From Flavobacterium sp. HTF (lineage in GTDB: Bacteria > Bacteroidota > Bacteroidia > Flavobacteriales > Flavobacteriaceae): a stretch of DNA of 64,000 nucleotides. Positions within the stretch are counted from its first letter, which is position 1. Every line of letters starts with the position of its first letter. Below the pieces are notes generated by a model. That model was not told the origin of the DNA, searched no databases, and worked only from the letters and a program-made list of their open reading frames with translations. The stretch lies in assembly GCF_003105115.1 (NCBI RefSeq), contig NZ_QETH01000002.1, positions 62,001 through 126,000 on the forward strand, read 5' to 3'. Positions 8,987 through 15,753 of this stretch are shown here, piece after piece. Made by a program: the position numbers and the translations under genes.

Positions 8987-9655
8987 ATGAAAATGACACA
9001 AAAAATAAAGATACATCTTGCCGACGACCATCAGGTATTAATTGACGGCCTTACTAATTTATTGCGTACTGTTTCTGATTTTGAAGTAGTTGGAAACTCC
9101 TTAGACGGGACAACTATTTATAATGATGTCATAAACAATAAGGCCGATATTTTATTACTGGATATTAGCATGCCCAATAAGGATGGAATAAGTGTATTAA
9201 AAGAATTTCATCAAAAAAGCTTTCCCTGCAAAGTGATTATCCTTTCGAGTTATGACGATCTGAAAATCATAAAAGAAGTAATGAAATTGGGCGCAAGAGG
9301 CTATCTCACAAAAAAAAGCGCCGGAGAAAACATCATTGAAGCAATCAAAACCGTCAATCTTGGTGAAGAATATTTTGATGATTATGTACGCGAAAAAATC
9401 TTTTCAAGCTTCACCCACAATAATCCAAAATTAAACAAGAGTTCCTTTTCTGAAAATCAGATATTAAGTGCGAGAGAACTTGAAATCATTACCTTAATAT
9501 CTCTTGAATACAGTGGAAAAGAGATTAGTGAGCAGCTTTTTATAAGCCTTAACACTGTTGAAACGCACCGGAAAAATATCATGAAAAAATTAAAAACAAA
9601 AAATGTAATTGGTCTTGTAAAATATGCTTTGAAAAATAATTTAATAAAACCATAA
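8987..9655 (+). CDS. NarL/LuxR-type response regulator
   Basis: A 222-residue response regulator. The receiver domain (about 1-125) has the phospho-acceptor Asp59 in LLLDISMPNKDG and the acidic pair in LADDHQ. The C-terminal LuxR-type helix-turn-helix (about 155-220) reads LSARELEIITLIS, then SGKEISEQLFISLNTVETH. I choose the ATG at 8987 (MKMTQKIKIHLADDHQ) over an upstream ATG at 8849, because the extra 46 residues have no family counterpart and overlap the preceding terminator. A TAAATTTG -7 box sits at 8964-8971. The cognate kinase gene starts six bases after its stop. Confidence 0.93.
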   Translation: MKMTQKIKIHLADDHQVLIDGLTNLLRTVSDFEVVGNSLDGTTIYNDVINNKADILLLDISMPNKDGISVLKEFHQKSFPCKVIILSSYDDLKIIKEVMKLGARGYLTKKSAGENIIEAIKTVNLGEEYFDDYVREKIFSSFTHNNPKLNKSSFSENQILSARELEIITLISLEYSGKEISEQLFISLNTVETHRKNIMKKLKTKNVIGLVKYALKNNLIKP

Positions 9656-9661
9656 CTTCAG

Positions 9662-10561
9662 ATGCTTATCCCTAGAATCATAACTGTTTTTATTTTCTTA
9701 CTGACACTGAACTGCAATGTCATTTTTAGTCAGTCACAAGCTTCGCAAACAGAAACAAAACAGGAAACCACCGAGATAGAGTCAAAAAAAGATGAAATAG
9801 CAGATAAAAAAATAGTAAGCCTGCTTATTATCCTTGTAATTATGCTGATGGTTTTGTTCTATTTTTATTATCAGAATAATAAATTAAAGAGAAAGAATAA
9901 ACAAAAAACAATTCAGCAGAAAATTCAGTTTAACATCATTAATTCGAGCATTGACGGACAGGAAAATGAACGAAAAAAAATAGCATTGTTTTTACATGAT
10001 AATATTAACTCACTGCTTTCTTCTGTCGGATTACATTTGAATACATTTTCGGCTTTAAACAATATTGAGTCTGATGAAATCAATAAAGCAAAAATCATTT
10101 TAGAGGAAGCGCACGATCGTTTACGGGATATGTCGCATGAACTGATCCCTACTCTTTTAGTTCGTTTTGGGTTAATTTATGCATTGGAGGATTTATGTGA
10201 AAAAAATTCAAATTCAAATATTGATTTTCAATTTTCCAGCTCAGTACCAACAGATAAAAGATATAATGAGAGATTCGAAATGAAAATTTATTTCATTACA
10301 TCTGAACTTTTTAGCAACATTATAAAACACAGCAAAGCTACAAAAGCCAGGATTTCCTTAAACGAAAATAAAAATCAGCTAATAATTATCATACATGATA
10401 ACGGAATAGGGTTTGATGCTGATACACTAAAGGAAACTGAAGGTTTTGGTTTAAACAGGATAAGGGCGCGTATCAAAAAACTTAAAGGAAATTTTAAGAT
10501 TATTTCCAGAGCAAATGAGAATACAGGCTGTTCGGTACGGATAAAAGTGCCTATTTCTTAA
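9662..10561 (+). CDS. NarL-type sensor histidine kinase (HisKA_3)
   Basis: A 299-residue kinase, partner of the regulator just upstream. An N-terminal signal-like helix (1-23) is followed by a short polar linker and one membrane helix (about 51-70), leaving only some 25 residues outside, so there is no real sensor domain. The dimerisation and phosphoacceptor segment ERKKIALFLHDNINSLLSSV carries His112. The HATPase_c domain shows the N-box TSELFSNIIKHS, the G1 box HDNGIGFD and the G2 box GFGLNRIRARIKKLKG. The tiny exported part suggests that sensing is by the membrane or by a partner protein. It ends three bases before the convergent phosphoesterase gene. Confidence 0.92.
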   Translation: MLIPRIITVFIFLLTLNCNVIFSQSQASQTETKQETTEIESKKDEIADKKIVSLLIILVIMLMVLFYFYYQNNKLKRKNKQKTIQQKIQFNIINSSIDGQENERKKIALFLHDNINSLLSSVGLHLNTFSALNNIESDEINKAKIILEEAHDRLRDMSHELIPTLLVRFGLIYALEDLCEKNSNSNIDFQFSSSVPTDKRYNERFEMKIYFITSELFSNIIKHSKATKARISLNENKNQLIIIIHDNGIGFDADTLKETEGFGLNRIRARIKKLKGNFKIISRANENTGCSVRIKVPIS

Positions 10562-10564
10562 GTT

Positions 10565-11059
10565 TTACTTTTTCCCGATTTCTATAATTTCTAAATCTTT
10601 TATTTTATCATCGTCAATCACAAACCGTAACATGGTTCGCATTTGGTGAAATCCGCTTTTTCCAGCTGCTCCGGGATTCATGTGCAACAGGTTGTTTTTT
10701 TTATCAAACATTACCTTCAGAATGTGAGAATGCCCACAGATGAATAATTTTGGCGGATTTAATGCCATTTCTTCCCTGATAGCCGGATTATATTTTCCGG
10801 GATAGCCACCAATATGCGTAATCCAAACCGAAACATTTTCGCATAGAAAACGATTGTGCAACGGAAATTCTAATCGTGCTTTTGCATCATCAATATTTCC
10901 ATAAACGCATCGAAGTGGTTTTAGCTTTTTTATGGTATCTGTGACATGAAGGTCACCTATGTCACCGGCATGCCAGACTTCATCGGCCTGATTGACATAT
11001 TTTAAAATGGTATCATCGATATGACTGTGAGTATCTGAAAGAAGGAGAATTTTGGTCAT
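10565..11059 (-). CDS. YfcE-type metallophosphoesterase
   Basis: A 164-residue cytoplasmic calcineurin-fold phosphodiesterase of the YfcE/MJ0936 family. The metal-binding motifs are in order: LLSDTHSH (Asp, His), DEVWHAGDIGD (Asp), VYGNID (Asn), ICGHSHI (His) and the closing NPGAAGK. Length is normal for the family. The natural substrate of these proteins is usually unknown and nothing here narrows it. The gene is convergent with the histidine kinase and is followed upstream by a dense repeat region. Confidence 0.92.
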   Translation of the reverse strand: MTKILLLSDTHSHIDDTILKYVNQADEVWHAGDIGDLHVTDTIKKLKPLRCVYGNIDDAKARLEFPLHNRFLCENVSVWITHIGGYPGKYNPAIREEMALNPPKLFICGHSHILKVMFDKKNNLLHMNPGAAGKSGFHQMRTMLRFVIDDDKIKDLEIIEIGKK

Positions 11060-11069
11060 TCTTTTTTAA

Positions 11070-11443
11070 AGGGCAAAGGTTCTTAGATGCAAAGGTACAA
11101 AGGTTTTTTTTTAAAGGTGCTAAGGTTCTAAGGTTCTTAGATGCTAAGTTTCTATCCCGAAGTCGGGACTGAGGTTTTTCTGCATATAACGAGTAGTCTA
11201 TATTCTCACAGAATAAAGATTAAAAAAACTTAGGACCTTAGCATCTTAGAACCTTAGTAGCTTTTTTAAAAACTTTCCAATTGAGCTTAGACGCACTGCA
11301 GTGCGTCTCAACGGAAAAATATTGAAAAAAAAACTCAGTCCCGACTTCGGGATAGAATCTAGCAACTAAATCCCAAAATTTCGGGATAGCATCTTCAAAA
11401 AAACCTTTGTACCTTTGCTCCTAAAAACCTTTGCTCCTTTACC
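11070..11443. repeat. Nested inverted-repeat region before truA
   Basis: The whole 384-base gap is built of paired elements. The outermost pair is GCAAAGGTACAAAGGTTT (from 11089) against its reverse complement ending at 11418. Next are CTAAGG octads (11114-11147) against CTTAG octads (11229-11257). A perfect 21-base inverted pair starts TATCCCGAAG (11153-11173 and 11334-11354). Near the middle is an 18-base palindrome, GACGCACTGCAGTGCGTC (11290-11307). I see no gene here. Confidence 0.85.
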
Positions 11444-12184
11444 TTGAGATATTTTATTCAATTTGCATATAACGGAACACATTATCATGGCTGGCAGATT
11501 CAGCCGAATGCCTCTTCTGTTCAGGAAACATTAAACAAAGCGCTTTCGGTATTATTGAATTCACCGATCAATATAATGGGTGCGGGACGAACGGATACGG
11601 GTGTGCATGCGCAGGAAATGTATGCTCATTTTGATTTTGAAACTCCGATTGATGTTCCGGTTCTGGTTCATAAACTGAATTCTTACTTACCAAAAGATAT
11701 TGCCATTTTTGATTTGATTTTAGTTCATGACGATGCGCATTGTCGGTTTGATGCCACGAAACGAACTTACGAATACCATATCAATACTGTTAAAAATCCG
11801 TTTTTGCAGGAGTTGAGCTGGTATTTTAATCAAAAATTAGACGTAGCTTTGATGAATGAAGCCGCAAAAATCTTACTGAATCATACCGATTTCCAGTGTT
11901 TTTCTAAAGTAAATACAGATGTAAATACTTTTGACTGCACGGTTTTTGAGGCGTATTGGAAGAAGGAAGGCAACAAACTTGTTTTTACGATTTCGGCGAA
12001 TCGTTTTTTGAGAAACATGGTCCGTGCGATTGTAGGCACTTTGATCAATATTGGCCTGCATAAAATTTCGCTTATCGATTTTGAAAATATTATTGCCAGT
12101 AAAAGCAGAGAAAAAGCCGGATTTTCGGTTCCGGCACACGGATTATATTTAACCGGTATATCTTATGATTATATCACGAAATAG
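11444..12184 (+). CDS. truA: tRNA pseudouridine synthase A
   Basis: Makes pseudouridine at positions 38-40 of the tRNA anticodon stem. The protein has 246 residues, normal length. It starts RYFIQFAYNGTHYHGWQIQPN-like, carries the catalytic Asp in GAGRTDTGVHAQ, and has the C-terminal signature NRFLRNMVRAIVGTLINIG. The initiation codon appears to be TTG at 11444: no ATG or GTG in frame lies nearby upstream, and the family consensus starts right here. The TTG is directly preceded by CCTTTGCT-type octads, so the repeat region runs into the translation start. The element at 12183-12324 begins within the stop codon. Confidence 0.94.
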   Translation: MRYFIQFAYNGTHYHGWQIQPNASSVQETLNKALSVLLNSPINIMGAGRTDTGVHAQEMYAHFDFETPIDVPVLVHKLNSYLPKDIAIFDLILVHDDAHCRFDATKRTYEYHINTVKNPFLQELSWYFNQKLDVALMNEAAKILLNHTDFQCFSKVNTDVNTFDCTVFEAYWKKEGNKLVFTISANRFLRNMVRAIVGTLINIGLHKISLIDFENIIASKSREKAGFSVPAHGLYLTGISYDYITK

Positions 12185-12324
12185 CCCCGATTGCAGTGAA
12201 AGGCTTTTTTGAAAAAAATATAGTTTTTGTGTTTTTATAAAGCGACCAGCGGAAGCTCTTATAAAAACAATACAAAAACATATTTTTGAGAAAAACCTGA
12301 AACGAAAAGCGGGAATAGCTCCTA
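12183..12324 (+). ncRNA. Long-hairpin element, possible Flavo-1-type RNA
   Basis: The outer ends AGCCCCG (12183-12189) and CGGGAATAGCT (12310-12320) can pair with a small bulge. Inside, 12201-12240 is largely complementary to 12258-12297, giving a hairpin of about 40 base pairs with the loop around GCGACCAGCGG. From memory, the pattern of an AGCCCCGATTGCAG-like start and a GCGGGAATAGCTCC-like end recurs downstream of many Flavobacterium genes and resembles the Rfam Flavo-1 motif. It starts inside the truA stop codon and ends just before the ABC transporter gene, so it could serve as a processing or termination structure. Confidence 0.5.
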
Positions 12325-12331
12325 AAAATAA

Positions 12332-14086
12332 ATGAAAGCAAAAGCATTTGACACACGTTTATTCAAACGAATTTTAAAATATACAAAACCTTACAAATGG
12401 CGCTATTACGGCGTTATTATCTTCGCCATTTCACTTTCTGTTTTTGCGGCACTTCGCCCCTATTTATTAAAACAAACAGTTGATGGTTATATCAAGACAC
12501 ATGATAAGCAGGGTTTACTGATGTACATTATATTGATGGGCATCGTTCTTCTGATGGAGGTTTTTTCCCAGTTTTACTTTGTGTACTGGGCGAACTGGCT
12601 TGGTCAGGACATTGTAAAAGATATCCGTACGAAACTTTTTAAGCATATCCTGAGTTTCAGAATGAAGTATTTTGATCTGGTTCCGGTTGGACAACTCGTC
12701 ACGAGAGCTGTTTCTGATATTGAATCGATTGCCCGTATTTTTAGCCAGGGGCTATTTATGATTATTAGTGATCTGATGAAAATGCTGGTGGTGCTGGTTT
12801 TTATGTTTTACATGAACTGGAAACTGACATGGATTGTAATCGTTGCTATGCCAATTCTGGTGTACATCACGAGAATTTTCCAGCGCAAAATGCAGGTTGC
12901 CTTTGAGGAGGTGCGTACGCAGATTGCCAATATGAATTCTTTTGTGCAGGAACGCGTGACGGGAATGAAGATTGTTCAGCTTTTTAACCGTGAGGTAATT
13001 GAAGCCGAAAACTTTAAGGAGATCAATAATAAACACAAAGTTGCCTGGATAAAAACGATTTTATACAACTCGATATTTTTCCCAATTGCCGATATTATTT
13101 CGTCTATTTCTTTAGGATTGGTTGTGGTCTATGGCGGATTTAGAATTTTGAACTGTGATCATTTTACAACTTTTGGGGATTTGTTCTCTTACACAATGTT
13201 TATCGGAATGCTGTTTAACCCGCTGCGTCAGATTGCGGATAAGTTTAACGAGATGCAATTAGGAATGATTGCGGCCAATCGTGTTTTTGATATTATTGAT
13301 ACGCAGGATCATATTCAGGATACCGGAACTCTTGAGGCTCCTGTTTTTGACGGAAGTATAGAATTTAAGGAAGTCCGTTTTAGTTATATTCCCGAAGAAG
13401 AAGTTATAAAGGGAATTGATTTGTCTGTGGCTTCCGGACAGACTATAGCAATTGTTGGTTCTACGGGTGCAGGAAAATCTACGATTATTAATTTACTGAA
13501 CCGTTTTTATGAAATTAACAGCGGGACAATTTATATAGACGGTCATAATATTGAAAATTATACGCTGGCTTCGCTTAGAAAACAAATTGCAGTGGTTTTG
13601 CAGGATGTGTTTTTATTTGCCGATACGATATACAATAATATTACTTTGCACAATCCGGAAATTAAACGTGAGCAGGTTTTGGAAGCTGCCAAAAAAATCG
13701 GTGTACATGACTTTATTATGAGTTTGCCGGACAATTATGATTTTGATGTAAAAGAACGGGGCGTGATGCTTTCATCGGGTCAGCGCCAACTGATTGCTTT
13801 TTTGCGTTCTTATGTGAGTAATCCAAGTATTCTGATTTTGGACGAAGCGACTTCTTCTATTGACACTTATTCTGAAGAACTGATTCAGCGTGCTACCGAA
13901 ACTATTACCAAAGGAAGAACTTCGATTATTATTGCGCACCGACTGGCAACCATTGTAAACGCAGATAAAATTGTGGTTATGGATAAAGGTTTGATTGTTG
14001 AGCAGGGAACACATCAGGAATTGCTGAACAAAACCAATGGTTATTATAAAAACTTGTACGATTCGCAATTTTCGGTTGCCAATTAA
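12332..14086 (+). CDS. ABC exporter, fused membrane and ATPase domains (MsbA/MdlB type)
   Basis: A 584-residue half-transporter that should work as a dimer. The N-terminal ABC_membrane domain (about 20-300) has six helices and the start FDTRLFKRILKYTKPYKWRY. The nucleotide-binding domain (about 340-580) has Walker A GSTGAGKST, Q-loop VVLQDVFLFADTI, signature LSSGQRQ, Walker B ILILDEATSSID and the switch His in IIAHRLATI. The substrate may be lipid, peptide or drug and cannot be read from sequence. It is 12 bases upstream of the LytS-type kinase, so cotranscription is possible. Confidence 0.93.
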   Translation: MKAKAFDTRLFKRILKYTKPYKWRYYGVIIFAISLSVFAALRPYLLKQTVDGYIKTHDKQGLLMYIILMGIVLLMEVFSQFYFVYWANWLGQDIVKDIRTKLFKHILSFRMKYFDLVPVGQLVTRAVSDIESIARIFSQGLFMIISDLMKMLVVLVFMFYMNWKLTWIVIVAMPILVYITRIFQRKMQVAFEEVRTQIANMNSFVQERVTGMKIVQLFNREVIEAENFKEINNKHKVAWIKTILYNSIFFPIADIISSISLGLVVVYGGFRILNCDHFTTFGDLFSYTMFIGMLFNPLRQIADKFNEMQLGMIAANRVFDIIDTQDHIQDTGTLEAPVFDGSIEFKEVRFSYIPEEEVIKGIDLSVASGQTIAIVGSTGAGKSTIINLLNRFYEINSGTIYIDGHNIENYTLASLRKQIAVVLQDVFLFADTIYNNITLHNPEIKREQVLEAAKKIGVHDFIMSLPDNYDFDVKERGVMLSSGQRQLIAFLRSYVSNPSILILDEATSSIDTYSEELIQRATETITKGRTSIIIAHRLATIVNADKIVVMDKGLIVEQGTHQELLNKTNGYYKNLYDSQFSVAN

Positions 14087-14098
14087 AATATATTCTCT

Positions 14099-15667
14099 TT
14101 GAAATTTAAATTAAAAAAAATCACGTCCAGACGAGCCTTTGTCATTTATTTGATCGTCTCTATATTAATCACCGTTTCTTCTGTATTTGTACTTAGTAAC
14201 CTAATTACGGATCTTACCGAAAAGGCGAATGAGGATATGGCGCAGCGTAATTTTATCAAAAAACAGGAATTTCTTTCTCAGGAATTTTCGAAACTCTTAG
14301 AACAGGAAAACAGAATCAAGCATCTTTTAAAGATTAGCAATGCCGGTAATTTATCTTCTAACCTGAAAGTTTTATCTTCGGTACAGACGACTAATGTATT
14401 AATTGTAGATAACTGGTTTCAGGTTAATAACGATCAAATTCAATTTGGAACAGATTCAATTTCTACAGAAGTAAAAAAAGACGTTGAAGATTTTATTCTT
14501 AAAAACAAAAAAATCAGTCATACAAACGTTATCATTCCACAGGGAAAAGAATGGGTATGGCGAATTTATTTTACACTAACTTCAAAAAATACAGTTGTTC
14601 GTTATGGTTATGATGTGAATTTAAAAAAACTTCATGATTATTTTTCGACAAGTGACAAGTCTCCTTCTAATTATGCTTTTATTTTCGATAGAGAAGGAAG
14701 ATGCGTTTATCATCCGGAATCGGATTTTATTGGTCAGGACATTTATAAAATTTCCTCAATACAGACCTCAGATACTATTTTTAGCAATAACACCGATTAT
14801 GTAAAAAGAGTAACCATGTCTGAGTTTTTGAAACTGGATGTAATCCGTTTTACAAAAAAGATGGATGTAAAAGGTACTCATTGGTTTGTGTGTGTCAGTT
14901 TTCCTAAAATATTTGTGGATGAAAATGTCGATTTAATCCGAAAATATTCGACCTGGATTTATTCGATTACGACTGTAATGTTATTATTGATTTTCTATTT
15001 GTTCTCGTATGCCAACCGACGTGCTTACAGAGAGAAGGGAATTGTAATTAAGGAAAAAAACAAATTACTGGTAGAGAACGAAAAAATCATAAAAGAAAAA
15101 GCATTGATTCAGCTGCAGCAATTAAAGGAGCAGATCAATCCGCATTTCTTATTTAATTCGCTTAATTCACTTTATATGTTGGTGGGCAGTGATGTAAAAA
15201 CGGCGCAGAAGTTTACTTTAAATTTGTCCCGTATTTATCGTTACTTAATCGATCCGCCTGAAAAAAACATTGTACCTCTTAAGGACGAATTATTATTTAT
15301 AGAAAAATATATCTTTTTGCAGCAAACCCGTTTTAAGGAAGAACTTTTCTTTTCTATTAAAATTGAAGATGAAAGCGCCTTGGAAAAATTCCTGCCGTAT
15401 CTGGCTTTTCAGATTGTGGTCGAAAATGCCATTAAACACAATAAGGCAACAGGTGAAAAACCACTGACTACCAGCATAATCATTAAAAACGATCATGTTG
15501 TTATCACCAACAATCTGCAAAAAAAGACGGTTAGCGAACCAAGCACTAAGTTTGGATTAAATTATCTTAACAGCATTTATAAATACTATTCTAAAAGCGA
15601 TTTTACGGCTACAGAAAAAGAGGATAAATTCGTATGTATTTTGCCTTTAATTGTCATTCACTCCTAA
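14099..15667 (+). CDS. LytS-type sensor histidine kinase with periplasmic Cache-like domain
   Basis: A 522-residue kinase. A membrane helix (about 14-36) is followed by a periplasmic domain of some 240 residues containing YAFIFDREGRCVYHPES, which resembles a Cache fold. After a second helix (about 280-303) and a short coiled coil comes the His_kinase (PF06580) segment QLKEQINPHFLFNSLNSLYM with phospho-acceptor His349. The N-box is VVENAIKHN. The start is TTG at 14099; the first downstream ATG would remove the first helix. No regulator is adjacent, but a LytTR regulator lies at 23234, after the protease-SusCD genes. The last codons overlap the first copy of a candidate LytTR direct repeat. Confidence 0.92.
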   Translation: MKFKLKKITSRRAFVIYLIVSILITVSSVFVLSNLITDLTEKANEDMAQRNFIKKQEFLSQEFSKLLEQENRIKHLLKISNAGNLSSNLKVLSSVQTTNVLIVDNWFQVNNDQIQFGTDSISTEVKKDVEDFILKNKKISHTNVIIPQGKEWVWRIYFTLTSKNTVVRYGYDVNLKKLHDYFSTSDKSPSNYAFIFDREGRCVYHPESDFIGQDIYKISSIQTSDTIFSNNTDYVKRVTMSEFLKLDVIRFTKKMDVKGTHWFVCVSFPKIFVDENVDLIRKYSTWIYSITTVMLLLIFYLFSYANRRAYREKGIVIKEKNKLLVENEKIIKEKALIQLQQLKEQINPHFLFNSLNSLYMLVGSDVKTAQKFTLNLSRIYRYLIDPPEKNIVPLKDELLFIEKYIFLQQTRFKEELFFSIKIEDESALEKFLPYLAFQIVVENAIKHNKATGEKPLTTSIIIKNDHVVITNNLQKKTVSEPSTKFGLNYLNSIYKYYSKSDFTATEKEDKFVCILPLIVIHS

Positions 15668-15686
15668 AAAAAAGCCATTCACTCCT
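15655..15686 (+). promoter_or_regulatory. Candidate LytTR operator: direct repeat with 21-bp period
   Basis: CATTCACTCCT occurs twice without mismatch, at 15655-15665 and 15676-15686, separated by AAAAAAAAGC. LytTR regulators such as YpdB, BtsR and AgrA bind two direct repeats on one face of the helix, about 21 bp apart, just upstream of the promoter. The second copy touches the -33 box at 15687. The likely binding protein is the LytTR regulator at 23234. Confidence 0.6.
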
Positions 15687-15721
15687 TTTGTTTTTTTTTT
15701 TGACCGAAAACCATATATTTT
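15687..15721 (+). promoter_or_regulatory. Candidate promoter of the protease-SusCD operon
   Basis: TTTG at 15687-15690, a 23-base spacer, then TATATTTT at 15714-15721, seven of eight positions of TAnnTTTG. An imperfect dyad, TTGACCGAAAA / TTTTCGAACAA (15700-15728), overlaps the spacer and -7 region and might be a second regulatory site. The start codon is at 15754. Confidence 0.5.
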
Positions 15722-15753
15722 CGAACAAAAATTAACCTAAAATTAACAGAAAA

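Noticed and set aside
12752..13036. Minus-strand frame inside the ABC exporter gene
   Set aside because: It lies wholly within a well supported gene and has no recognisable domain.
15700..15728. TTGACCGAAAA / TTTTCGAACAA dyad as the main operator of the protease operon
   Set aside because: It is imperfect (9 of 11 positions) and LytTR proteins prefer direct repeats, so I keep it only as a secondary site.
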